A DNA stretch of 64,000 nucleotides from Saccharum officinarum. Taxonomy: Eukaryota > Streptophyta > Magnoliopsida > Poales > Poaceae. Made by a program: the position numbers and the translations under genes. The DNA lies in NCBI GenBank assembly GCA_020631735.1, contig CM036215.1, forward strand, positions 16,208,346 through 16,272,345. Reading direction: 5' to 3'. Under the pieces are notes generated by a model. It was not told the origin of the DNA. It worked only from the letters and a program-made list of their open reading frames with translations, and searched no databases. Below, piece by piece: positions 11,150 to 22,437 of this stretch; the first letter of the stretch is position 1; every line of letters starts with the position of its first letter.

Positions 11150-12166
11150 AGGCAACAGCTAGGTCCCTAGATAGAAGTTGGTAAAACAATCGCCGAGCTC
11201 ACCTCCCATTGTTTTCATTATTAATACTACTATTAAGCTGCTCTTGCAATCTTCCTTTAAGTTGCTCTTCATATCCCTAGCAATGTTGTATATGCAAAGT
11301 CATCATATGCATCATGAACATACATGCATCATGCTGCATTATTTGCACACGGTCCAAATCTGGCTTTGGAGTTCGCAGGCTGGCCCTGCGAAGGGGTTTC
11401 AACAGTCGCTCCAAGCCAACAGAGTGAGGGATGGAATGAGGAGTGGCACACTAGCGGCTAGTACCCGGTTGCACCAAGCACCATATGGGACTCTTCGATC
11501 CATGTTCGAGTCTTGATGAACACTGGTCCAAGGTATTTTATCAAAAAAGACAACGAGCAGCCAGGGACGGTCGAACGGCCCTTGTTATCCTGTTGAACTA
11601 GTCATCAAGAGCCAGAGGTCGGACACTAGGTATCTCTGTCGGATCCCTAACGAATGGGAACCAGGGCCCCGCTCGAAATGAGAAACCCATTAGCAACTCA
11701 AACGGGCACCACATTTCGACCCTAGGCGAGAGGGATGACGTGCTGCTGTCAAACCCCTCCTTCTTTATGGAAAAGAAGCGCGAGGGGAATGCATTGGGCC
11801 TCCTGACCGGATCGACGCACGGGCGAAGATTTTTGGAGGTCCAAATTCATACGCATAACTACTTTCTTATTTCAAAGGCCCATCGAGGCCCATGTATAGG
11901 TATGATGTCTACCCAGGCCATCGCCCAGAGTCATGAAGCGCCTGAGGGCAAAAAAGTCCAGCTGATGGCTGTCCATTCTGTTAAGGGACACTGACCTTGT
12001 CTCAGGACGCGACAGTGGTAGTAGTCACATCGACCCTAACATGCTACACACACCCGGGAGCGGTTCTGTCCTCGCAGGAAACTCTTCCATACTCGCCGCC
12101 GGTGATGCTCTAGCGACGTGTTATACTAACTGCATGCTAACTCAAAAATATAAACAAAATATTAAA
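11150..12166. other. Internal noncoding part of the retrotransposon
   Basis: Contains short open frames only (up to about 110 codons) without recognisable domains. It separates the sense frame from the 3' end of the antisense gene. Confidence 0.45.
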
Positions 12167-12936
12167 CTAAACGTCGATTAATTCATGAAAGGTCCAACAC
12201 AGACAAAGCAAAACATAAAGAAAAAATAAAAACCTAACGAGGGGGAGCCTCGCCAGCACCTCCGCGGTGGGAACATGGGCGACCACCGCCTCATTCACTA
12301 GGCCGTAGCGCGCAACTAGGTCCTCATGGTGGCATAGCTCCTCCCCCGCAGGGAAGCCATTGACTCTGGTGAGGTCCACCTCCACCGTCACCTCTGCCAT
12401 GGCTAGGGCAACCCCAGCGCCACGGTGAACGCCACTCTCGATGGCGTCAAGGACACGGTGGCGTGCGTTCTAGAGGCACTCCTCCCAGGCTCCTGGCATG
12501 ACTCCCAGAAAGTCGAGGAAGGTGTCCACCACCGCATGGAGACGCTCTACCTCTGTCGTGGCCTCTAAGGAAAAACCCCATTTCTATCAGACAAAAGCAC
12601 AAAAGAAAACTAAAAACGAGAGGGAGAATACATACGAACGCCATGACGATCGGCGTCCTCAAGCTGCTTAATGAGGGTGTCCACCCTCTCCTCGACGTCC
12701 ATGGCCACGGTGTCTGCTAGCGCCCGCTCCTCCACCTCCTTCACCACCGGCTCCGACGGGCTGGCCTGAGCCATGGCAGCAATGCGAAGAAGGCCACCGC
12801 TAGAAAGGCTGCCGATGTTCAGCACATGGCCAGACCCGGTGAAGGCCTAGTCCTCAATGCGGCTACGCTATGCCACCGGAGGGCCATCCACCTCCTCGGA
12901 CGCCCGAGACCCCTTCATCAAGTCGCCATGCTCCAT
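12167..12936 (-). pseudogene. Antisense intron-containing gene inside the retrotransposon, decayed
   Basis: Read on the minus strand, a frame opens at 12936 (MEHGDLMKG). It passes two TAG codons, continues through EPVVKEVEERALADTV and VEERVDTLIKQLEDADR, and reaches a GTATGT donor at 12635. A pyrimidine-rich acceptor, tttttccttag, ends at 12565. Removing this 71-nt intron keeps the frame, which goes on through VERLHAVVDTFLDFLG, one more TAG, and AEVTVEVDLTRVNGF to a stop at 12167. The protein is Glu/Val-rich with heptad-like stretches. An antisense gene in the 3' half is known for some Tat-lineage elements (gene 23 of Grande); homology to it is untested. The in-frame splice is the best evidence that this was once a real gene. 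A TATA-like motif lies upstream on this strand at 13012-13019. Confidence 0.55.
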
Positions 12937-13785
12937 CAAGACTAGACTAAGTGGGAAAGGAAATAGGAAATGGAAGGCAGGGATAGTGAAAGGGTCGGGC
13001 TCCGGGCTAGGTATAAATAGACCCCAAGCGACCGTTCTGTTCCACAGCCTTCCGGGGCGATCAATGTGGTCTCGATTCATGAACCGCTGCCCTTTCCTCT
13101 CACCAAAACCACAACATTCCAAATCGTGAACCGTCGCCCACTTCTTCCACCAACCGAGCCACAATGCGTCGCAACCGCACTCAATTACCTCTAACAAAAA
13201 CCGCAACTGCACCCTTTCGCCTTCCTTTGCACACAACTGATCACCAGTATGCCCATAGGCTGACCATGGGCTGCGGAAAACACCCTTCACCAAGACTCAC
13301 CAAGAAAGGCCTCCCTTGGGCCCAGCAGAACACGCAAACTATACCAAGAGCCGGTGGACGGCGATTGGGACAACCCACATACTTCATGCCAAGTTTTAGA
13401 GGCCCACAGAGGAAATCGAAGGGCTTGGCATGAAGAACCGATATGAAGAGGAGGGGCTTGGGAATGAATCCCACCATGACCAACCAAGGGCTGGTCAAGG
13501 ACGCCCATTCTCTAAAGCATTCTGGCTTTCGTAGAGTAAGGGCTCGGGGGCTGACCCCACCTTGTCAGGCTAACGAACGGCCAAGGTTACCCATAACTCT
13601 ATGATCGCGCACTCATATCTTAGCCCTTGAAGGGGTACACTACCCCTCCAAGGCTTTGGGGGCTACACCCGGCAGGTGCGCTCGTACGCACCCACCAGAA
13701 AAATCCTTCAGAACACAAAACAACTCGCTCATCTCTAAGCCTCTGAAGGAATAAAAAATTATTCCTCCAAACACTCGGGGGCTAC
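12937..13785. other. 3' internal region and polypurine tract
   Basis: Several overlapping open frames on both strands are mutual shadows and none carries a recognisable domain. The last ten bases before the 3' LTR (cgggggctac, 13776-13785) form the plus-strand primer (polypurine tract). Confidence 0.5.
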
Positions 13786-14855
13786 TGTCGGGTACCAATA
13801 AAATGGGGTACCCCATTTCACCGCAAAACTATCCACAACGCAAATATTATAGCCCATGGCCCATTGCAGCCGGCCCAGGCCTTACTCTACTCAAAACCAG
13901 AGTCAGAGGACAAGCGCCTGAGCCCCCCAGTGCTCCATCTCTTCGTCCGACTTCCCTCTGTCTCGCCTGACCCCCGTGTTTTCATCCAGGCGCCCAATCC
14001 TTATGACGTCATCGAGGCGCTCGACCCCTTTGCATAGCTAAGGCTTCGCTCGATCCCCTCCACTATAACACGATGCCGCGGGTACGCACAGGCCCATACT
14101 TTTTCCTGCTGAGGAACAGGAGCTCGCCGCGTCATGCAGGATCACCTAGGAACTTGTAACGCTTGATTCATGATCCGGTCAAGGCTTCCATGGATCTTCC
14201 TGACCCCCGACGGCAGTAACAGGGAGAATCTGTGCTACGCGCGTACCCTACCATGTCTGCCTCAATGTGTCTAGGAGCAATGGCCGTCTAGGCCCCCCAC
14301 CTTTTTGCCGGTACAACTTCAGCGCCACAAAATCTTCTTATCATGACACCGTGTCAGGGTATGGCTTCACCGCGTCATCTACAACTATGGCATGTCGACA
14401 CCACGACAATGACTATGAGAGCGCACAAACATAAAGGAAAGCTAGCAATAGGGAGCACCTTAGGGCCTTTTCTTTCTATTTTCATAGATCCAGATATTGT
14501 AACCCGATGCCTCCCTTTGCATACTATAAAAGGGAGGGAGGGACCCTCAACGGAGGGGAGAGACGAGAAAAAAGCAATGCCGGGCTATGGCAATGTACTA
14601 AGCATACACTCAAACACTCAAACACACCCACTCACAGAGACTTGGGAGCCATCCCTCTCTCGAACAGCTTGTAACCCCCTACTGCAAGCACCCCGGTGCA
14701 GGGCAACACGAGTAGCAGCGTGCAATGAACGTAGGGACATTCGGCCCGAACCAGTATACATCTTGTGTCCGCCTTGCACAGCCATTGGAGGCTCCGATGC
14801 GTAGCATCGTTCACTTGTCCCGTTCTAGGCACCCCTTGGTTCTAGAACACCAACA
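13786..14855 (+). repeat. 3' LTR of the element in the PLATZ gene
   Basis: 1070 bp, TGTCGGGTACC to tagaacaccaaca, with a TATA box at 14525-14531. It matches the 5' LTR along its length with scattered substitutions and short indels. Confidence 0.9.
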
Positions 14856-15303
14856 AGCGCCCACAACTGCACGCTTCTGGTGTCCCCATTTGTAAGGCAC
14901 CTTCATCATCAACACATAGCTGTGAGACTTACAGTCATGCTCTACTTGATGCATTCCGCTTCTGCTCTCTTGGATGCAATGTAAGTTATCACAAACTATC
15001 TAAGGATGCTATTTTCTATTTACAAAAACATGAAATAAGTTTCATAATTAATGGATTGCATATATCTAAAATACTTGCCTTTTATAGCTTAGAGGCTTAA
15101 ATATGGAAATGATTACGCCAGCCTTGGTTGAAAGCAGCCCTCAATCTAATGGTAAGGATCATGTGAGTAGGATCGACGATGTTGGTTCAAGTACAACAAG
15201 TGACAAAGAGAGCTACAATGACAAGAACAACGAAGAACCACCACCAAAAAGGGTTGCTCGTCACCGACGCAAGGGAATTCCACAATGTGCACCATTCTTC
15301 TAA
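14856..15303 (+). pseudogene. PLATZ transcription factor pseudogene, 3' part
   Basis: Continues the PLATZ reading frame after the retrotransposon; 14856-14860 is the duplicated target AGCGC. The exon to 14980 encodes LLDAFRFCSLGCN, a family hallmark, followed by a GTAAGT donor at 14981. The final exon (15088-15303, after the acceptor tttatag) encodes a variable Ser-rich stretch and the conserved C-terminal PPPKRVARHRRKGIP, a basic nuclear-localisation-like tail, ending with TAA. This last exon has no internal stop. The defects in the upstream exons and the 5.4-kb insertion make the gene non-functional as a whole. Confidence 0.85.
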
Positions 15304-16245
15304 TGTGAAGCTCGTGACAATATCCATTAAATGTTGGGACAAATAAGATGAGAGAATATTTGTCATGGGTACAATAAATGAATGAATGAAAGACCCCAAC
15401 TATATGTAGGGTTGATTTCTTCAAAGAAAAAATTTTGTGAGACCGAGTTATAAATGCATACGCTCATATACACGAGTGCACACTCACCCCTATGAATGCA
15501 CGCATGCACACCCTACCCCTTTGAATGCACGCATGCACACCCTACCCCTATCACCACAAGCGCCTCACTATCGATAGGCACGTCACCTACCACTGAAAGA
15601 AAAGCATTAAATCCTACATATTTCTTCAAATTGCAAGCCTTTCAAAAACATTTTACTAGACCATCTAATGGTTGTTTCTCTCAAAGCATTCAATTGATAT
15701 ACTGGAAGCACATAGTGTAGTCATAGCCTTTATCTCTCTTAAGTAGTTCTACAATAGGGTTTACTCCAAATCACAAAGAACAAGTGATAAATTTATGTAG
15801 TGTCATGACTCGTCATTGCACTTGGTTGACCATTAGCATCATGTGCATAATCATAATCCAAAATTAGTATTTGCAAGACTAGTCGAGTTATAGATGCAGA
15901 TTCTCGCTCGATGTGTATTGATGGATAATACATTCAGACCAAAAAGGCAATCCATTCTTGGTGAGCTAGGTCAGTTCAAGTTCACTCAAATGGAAAGTCC
16001 ATACTATCACCTAAGATTGTCTATGATAACGTGAAAATGCAGTATTGTGAGTTGACCGTGAACCTTTCATCATGCCCCATGTGGCAGGCAAATGTTGCAC
16101 ACTCTACGTGCCTTGGAACGTTAGATGCCTACATCCACCCACCCTCGCTCTACCACTCATAACCTTGTCATAACAATCATGAGCATCATGTTTCCTTATA
16201 TGTACCTCATACTCATATAGGAGTTGAGGCACTGTTGACACCTAT
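15304..16245. other. Unassigned sequence downstream of the PLATZ pseudogene
   Basis: The first few hundred bases would be the old 3' untranslated region. No further gene or element boundary is visible apart from a short tandem repeat at about 15483-15549. Confidence 0.4.
15483..15549. repeat. Short tandem repeat, unit about 33 bp
   Basis: Roughly two units of the form gaatgcacgcatgcacaccc followed by taccccttt, with a degenerate unit before them. Too short for further assignment. Confidence 0.6.
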
Positions 16246-17153
16246 GGAGGCACATAGAGACAAAATCCACAAGCGCACAGGTATCAAAGTAGTTTTCACC
16301 TAGAGTATTATCGAGTATCATATCTACAGGAAAACATGTGTGTTGTCTAAACTTTAGTTTATCCAGGGGTAGCAATCAAGGTTTAAGGTATGAGTAGAAA
16401 GGATTCCTATGGTTATGACCCTATGCAAAGCAAGTCTTATGATTCTAGTGTTCACTTCGGGATGCCACTTAGACGGTAAAGCACCACTAGTAGATAACTC
16501 TACTAATGCGACTACGGTCCTACTAATTTAAGAACCTGCTCAATTCGGCGTGGACTACAAAGGATAGACAGGGCTATCACCTCCCACTGCTACCACACAA
16601 CCAAGAAGCAGGGAGCAAACACAGGTAGCCGATAGCCTAAGCACCATGCTTATGCTAACGATTACTACTCTAATCTAGATGCCTAACAAGGACTAGAGCA
16701 CTCAAAAGAACTGTGAACCTATGAACAAAAGAGCACAAAACTTACTTTAAACAGAAATCAATTACCAAAAGTATCTCAGATGTAGACTTGGAGAAGCCTA
16801 GATCCACCAAATACAGGCCGTAGAGGTAGCACTGACAAGCCGGTACTATCTCCAAACTCTTCCCTTACTCTCTCTATTGTGTACAAGAATAGATCCTAAC
16901 TAAAGGACTAATCTCTCTTGAATGCGATGCCCTAATCCTGAGATGAGGATATGAATTAGGGTTTTAGGATGGCTCTAGGGAGGGGGGTACAGGGCTGTAT
17001 ATAGGGGGTAGCGTCAATTCTTGACCCTTGGATCAAACTGACTTGAATAAATGGCGTAGATGCAACCTAGGAGGCAGTGGAGAACCGACATAGCAACGGG
17101 AGACTGAATGGTGGACCAGGGGACCAGGCAGCCTGCAGGTGAGGCTGGTCGGC
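16246..17153. repeat. Dispersed repeat fragment shared with the right end of the window
   Basis: Starts near gttgacacctatggagg and contains ccacaagcgcacaggtatc and gtggactacaaagga. Similar motifs in the same order recur at 63290-63850 (ccgcaagcgcacagataaa, gtggactacaaagga). It has the look of an LTR or terminal region of a further retrotransposon family, possibly minus-oriented. The right side is cut by the copia LTR at 17154. Family not identified. Confidence 0.5.
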
Positions 17154-19143
17154 TAAAAGGTCCTAATATGGCTAGAGGGGGTGAATAGCCTGTTTGAAAA
17201 TTCGATAAAGCACTAGAGCAATTGATTAGTATGACAAATGGTGTAACACAATTTTGCTCTAGCTCTACAAGGGTTGCAAGCCACCTATCCTAACAATTCT
17301 AGTTACTATGATCACTAGGCACACACAAGAGCCAAGTTGCTACTCACTAAGAGCTCTCAAACTTTCTACACTAAAGAACTCCACTAGATGAACTTGAACA
17401 AGAAAGCAAGCTCTCAATTCTAATTACACTAAAGAGTTTGCTACAACTAGTTTGCGGGAAGTAATGGAGTGAGAAAGATAGTTATACCGCCATGTAGAGG
17501 AGTGAACTAATCACAATACGAATGCCAATACAATCACTGGGAGAATACCAAAGGGTAAGAGACAACCAATTTTTCTCCCGAGGTTCACGTGCTTGCTGGC
17601 ACGCTAGTCCCCATTGTGTCGACCAACACTTGGTGGTTCAGTGGCTTAGAGGTGTTGCACGAACCTCATCCACACAATTGAACACTACAAGAACCTACCC
17701 ACAAGTGAGATAACTCTATGACACAAGCAATTTACTAGAGCTACCTTCCAGTGCTTCACCGGCGAAGGTGCAATATCCCTCACAAGATCACCAGAGCCAG
17801 CCACAACACAATCACCAACATGTGCTAGACCTCCACCGCTGCTCCAAGCCATCTAGGTGACAGCAACCACCAAGAGTAACAAGAAATCCGCAGCCACAAT
17901 GATCCCCAAGTGCCACTAGATGCAATCACTCAAGCAAATGCACTTGGAATCACTCAATCTCACTTTGAATTCACAATCAAGCAAGAGAGATGAGTGGGAG
18001 GGAGTATGCTCAGCTCATAAGGATGTCAAGAATGTCAAAAGTCCAAGAAGAATGCCTTGGAGTCGACCCCCATCTATTTATAGAGCTCCCCAATGAAATA
18101 AAGTCGTTGCTCTACTCATGGGCTGACTGGACGCTGCGACTTGACGAACCCTAGCGTTCGGTCACCCCGAGTCCGGTCGCACCGATGGCCACCATGTGTT
18201 CTCTTTTGAATCTCAGTCATCAGATCTTAACGGTAACTTAACGGTTAGCGCCTTAGTCAAAGTACGACCGGACGCGCGGCTCACTACACCTGACGTTGAG
18301 CAACACAACATCCGTTTGTTTCTAGTAAGGGTCTAGAGGCGATTCCTATTTGACCAGACACGTCTGATCACAGAGGACCTGACACGCCCGTGCATCCGGT
18401 CAGCTCATCGTATCTCAACTCACGCGCGCAACGCTAATGTCATCGTACGTCAGGCTTCACCTGACGCAGGGCTGGTGCGTCCGATCGCACCACCATGGTC
18501 CTTGGGAAAAGGTGACTGAACGCGCAGGTGACTAGCGTTCGGTCCTCTTCTACCCTCTCGGCCAGCATGCTGCCTCACCTATAAATGACCGAACATGCCT
18601 GGGGTGAGTGCAGTTACCTCATGGCAAGCGTCCGATCATGGACCTTCTCCTCTTTTTCATTTTCTAAGTCCACAACCACTTCACCCTTGCTTCTAACTTG
18701 CTAACCACAAAGTGTAGAAATTGTTGCACGTGTGTTAGCATTTTTCAAAGAATTTTACAAGGGCCAAAGTTAGCACACTAGGTTCCTAAATGCATATGCA
18801 AGAATCATGTCACCTAGTGGCACTCGATAAACCGTTTAGCCAAAGATTTCCCCTCTTTATAGTACGGCTATCGATCCTAAATCACTCACACCCTCTATGG
18901 TGTCTTGAGTGCAAACCAAAAATAGCTCCTATCAATATACCTTTGCCTTGAGCCCATTTTTGTTTTCTCTTTCTTATTTTCCAAATGTGAAGCATTGATC
19001 CATCTTTTTTGTGGCCATCACCTTCATTGTGACCATCATCTAGCTTCACCACTTGGATGGTACCAACCTTGCTCATATCACCACTCATGACAAAGGTTAG
19101 TGCTAGGTTTCATCAATTATCTAAAACCAAACTAGGGCTTTCA
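17154..19143 (-). repeat. 3' LTR of a minus-strand Ty1/copia element
   Basis: On the minus strand this 1990-bp unit begins TGAAAGCCCTAGTTTGG (19143 downward), right after a polypurine tract, and ends attcaccccctctagcc...aggacctttta near 17154. The inverted ends TGAAAG and CTTT(T)A and the stock phrase ctagagggggtgaatag are characteristic of large grass copia elements of the SIRE/Maximus type (inference). The terminal CA has mutated to TA. The 5' LTR is absent from the window, so the target duplication cannot be checked. Confidence 0.75.
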
Positions 19144-19446
19144 ATCTCCCCCTTTTTGGTAATTGATGACAACCTATTTACAAAGATATTCAATAAAATA
19201 TTTTTGGATTTATGTTGCTCGCCCAAGCATATTACCATGTGTAAACATTATGGACAAGTTTCATCAACCCAAATTGGTAGTATTAACTCCCCCTACATAT
19301 GTGCTAAGAGTTTGGATTTGAAAGCTTGCACATATGCTTGGATTGGAAGTTTGAGAGGGTAATAGCTACCAAATGATGCTAAAGTGTAAAGAGTGGACCT
19401 TTGAAGCGTGATACCAATCAGAGTTGCCATTTGAATACCATATGTA
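19144..19446 (-). other. Copia internal 3' end with polypurine tract
   Basis: Bases 19144-19159 (atctccccctttttgg) are, on the minus strand, a purine tract next to the LTR, the copia plus-strand primer. The rest is noncoding copia sequence that continues at 29724 after the inserted element. The last five bases (ATGTA, 19442-19446) are the target duplicated by that insertion. Confidence 0.7.
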
Positions 19447-21360
19447 TGTCACACCCGGTTTTCTAAAGAACAAAACCAGGCTAATCATATGTGTGCCCAG
19501 GAAGTCCACACATATGCCAGAATGAAAAAGTATCAGAAACAATGTTATTATATAACGTATACATAGCTATATTAACACTTACATCAGAGTATCGCGGAAC
19601 GGTGACTAAACTTCAGGCTCCATTCTTCTCAGGGACGGCTGACTGGGGGTAACATATGCCTAGCACTTCTACTAGTCTTCTGGAAATTCCACTACACCTT
19701 TGTCCTTCTTCCGAGTAGCATCTTACTACACACTGGAGTGTTGGGGAAATAGCAAGAGTGAGTCCATGTCGAACTCAACAAATATAACACAGGGTTCATG
19801 AGGCTCAAAAAGGCTAGACACTGTTTAACTGCGTTTAGCTTTTATTCATTATATAATTAGCAATTGAGTAGCATCAAGGTATTCCAATTCCCATTAATGA
19901 GCCAATGATCAATTGCAATAACGATAATGAATAGCATTAACATGAGCATAATAATAACAACAGTAATTAAACATGATATAACAATGGTGATCATCTATCT
20001 GTAAATGTTCCAAGGCCGCTCGTATCCGTGAGCACGGCTAGTATACCAGTTTTTAAACTCTGCGCAGAGGTGTACACTTTCACTGTGAGTCATGATTTCC
20101 ATATGCTAAGGGGTCATGAATCCCTAAGCACAAGAAACCATATAAAGCCATTCAAAAGTTCGTCTAACAAGTTAGGGCCATTAGATTTCACTCGGCAGGC
20201 AGATGTAGAACCCCCCTTCCCTGTGGCACAACAACCGCAGCCTATACACACTAGGCCAGGGGCTCGCACTACACCCAAAGTGTCAAGCCATTCTTACGCC
20301 ATTTAAGGTAACCACTAACAAGCTAGAAAAGGTCTCTTGAACAACTAAAGCCAGAGCCATATAGCCCTCACAGCTGTACTGTATGTCCCGGATGATCACG
20401 TACAGATAAGTCCTTATGGAGAGAAACTAGAGCAACAATATAACCCCTTGCTCTAGCCCCCTTTTCAACAGTAATAAAATCATCATTAAAGGTTGATTGC
20501 TTAATCCATTAATCAAAATTACAAGATCATTGTTCATGATTAAGCACTAGCAATAGCTACCCAAATGCACAACCCATAGGTGACAAGGAAACAAGATATC
20601 AATAGCTAAGTTATAATCTCTATGGTTGTCAAGGAAGACACATGCATATGATATTGATTATAGTGAATAGGTAACAAGGATGGTCCCATGTTATACTTGC
20701 CTTGATCAAAGTTCTCCGATAGATACTGCTGGTCCGGCTCAAAATAATACTCCTAATCGTCGTAGTACTGCTCACCGTCTAAATTCGATCACCAAGCATC
20801 AACATACAAACATTCCAAGCAAACATACACGAAGCAAACAAAAGATACAATTAGAACAGTACACCAACAGTAGAAAAACATTTAGGAAAGCTTACAAAAC
20901 TATTCTACACGTTACTACAATCACACAGACGTAAAGATCACAAAAATCGGACTTAAAACGTGAAAGTTATGAATTTTCTAAGATTTCCTATAGATAAATA
21001 ATTACTTTAATATAAACTCGAAAATTAAATTTTCTAAACCTACTGTACAGCTACACTAACATGTAGAGCTCGCAAATATGAACCTAACACAATTTGAACG
21101 GGTCAAATCGGAGTCAAAACGGAGAAGATATGGCCTAATCAAGATAGTATGTATATACGTATTTCTATCGTATTTCGGGATTTGTTTTACTAAAGAAAAA
21201 CGGCCATAATACCTGCATGACGTGATGATGAGGTCATCAAACCAGCAAGTAATTGGAGCAGGGGCAGCACGCACGGTTCCTGGCTAGTGGTGCACGGCCG
21301 GCATCTGGATCATCCTCTTCACCACATCATAATGCAAATGCTCCTTGTACTCCAATGCAT

Positions 21361-22430
21361 TTATTCCCCAGCTGATTCTGAATCACTTTTCTCGCTGCAT
21401 CTAGGCTGCAAACGAACTGCAGCATCAATTGTTGGAGATACAGGATCTTCAAAGAACTCTTTCACAGAAACTGTAATTATGCAGTCATCATCAGGGTCTG
21501 AATTGGAGCTAGCCACTTTGATTAAAGCTCCAGATTCCTGCCTGATCTGTTTGATAATTCCACCACCCTTCCCAATTACACCCCCACATTTGCAGCAGCA
21601 CAAAGTAAACGCAAACTAAACTCCTTTGCAGAGCTCTCATCCCTTCGTGGTTGGTATAAAGAGGACCAATCTCCTGCCGCATCACCTTTGTAGCCTCCAT
21701 AAGGAGGAATTACTGGAGTGATCCCTACAACAGGTGCAGTAGAGGAACCACCAAGGTGGGTGCTCCCTGGATAAGGTTGGGTCAAGCTGGATGCAAGAAG
21801 ATGCTGTGACTTGGATGGGTTGTCATGGAGGCGAGATGACACTTGATGAAGAGCCTTTCTGACAACTACCGTGTCTCCAGATATCTGGAGAAGTTCATCG
21901 CCGCTAATGGCACATGCAGGGATATGATCATTACTAAGCACGCGTATTTGTGCACCAATCTCACTGCGGATTCCTTGGATGATCTGCCCACCTTTTCCAA
22001 GAATGCATCCAATCTGGTCTGATGGCACAAGCAAGCGAACAGTAACTTGAGGTGAAATTTCTTCGCCGTCTTCGTTTTCAGTATAATCAGAGTGGCGCTT
22101 TCCATGACTAGTGTCCTGGTGCTGCTCGTCGCCGGCCAAAGTGGCGAGTGGCGAAGTAGGACAGCAGCGACGGTCGCAGGGACACCGGGGCTGCAGAGGG
22201 CCGACGCCGTGCCGGAGATGGTCGCGAGGACGCTGGGCCCCAGGTGGTGCTCGACCGAGCGCAATTTCCTCTCCGGGTTGCAGCGCGGCGAGCGGATGGA
22301 GGAGATCGGCCGCGGGCGAGACGAGTCCAGGCGGCGGGCGGCGACAGCGGCGGCGGCGGCGGCAATAGCGGCGGCGGCAATAGCGGCGGCAACAACGGTG
22401 GAAAACAGGGCTAGTAGGCAGGCCGGACAT
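21361..22430 (-). pseudogene. Captured KH-domain RNA-binding protein fragment in the 3' LTR
   Basis: The minus-strand frame opening at 22430 is Arg/Pro-rich for about 100 codons (from a GC-rich, GGC-repeat segment). It then enters a KH domain: VRLLVPSDQIGC, GKGG at about residues 145-148, and SGDELLQISGDTVVVRKAL, followed by SRLHDNPSKSQHLL. After a linker (PYGGYKG) comes AKEFSLRLLC, the start of a second KH domain. One missing base there shifts the frame, and GVIGKGGGIIKQIRQESGA to AAVRLQPRCSEK continues in another frame to 21361. The order and wording match plant multi-KH proteins of the HEN4/At4g18375 group, which bind RNA in the nucleus. No intron is visible across the region, consistent with capture from a spliced transcript, though host intron positions were not checked. 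A complete protein is not encoded. Confidence 0.8.
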
Positions 22431-22437
22431 ATATATA
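22430..22437 (-). promoter_or_regulatory. LTR TATA box upstream of the captured KH segment
   Basis: On the minus strand the sequence reads ccctatatatatgtccgg, a strong TATA box. The KH-related open frame starts immediately downstream, so LTR transcription would read through the captured segment in sense. Confidence 0.55.

Larger units (their letters stand above)
9482..14855 (+). mobile_element. Complete LTR retrotransposon lacking pol, inserted in the PLATZ gene
   Basis: Two LTRs (9482-10544 and 13786-14855) begin TGTCGGGTACC and end ACA. The element is flanked by the 5-bp direct repeat AGCGC (9477-9481 and 14856-14860). The internal 3.24 kb starts with a primer-binding-like stretch attggcgcgctaggtaggg and ends with a purine tract, cgggggctac. 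No protease, reverse transcriptase or integrase motif exists, so the element is non-autonomous. It carries a degenerate sense frame behind the primer site and a decayed, intron-containing antisense gene. The overall plan, with an antisense gene in the 3' half, recalls Tat-lineage gypsy elements such as Grande; that assignment is inference. The two LTRs show visible substitutions and small indels, so the insertion is older than those in the 31-60 kb nest. Confidence 0.9.

Noticed and set aside
12868..13293. 141-codon minus-strand frame upstream of the antisense gene
   Set aside because: Its last 22 codons belong to the antisense gene from 12936, but the part above has no support and includes the TATA-like motif, so I started the gene at 12936.
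21287..21619. Plus-strand 110-codon frame, and its copy at 27745
   Set aside because: It lies opposite the KH-coding strand and repeats the complement of the second KH domain; a shadow.
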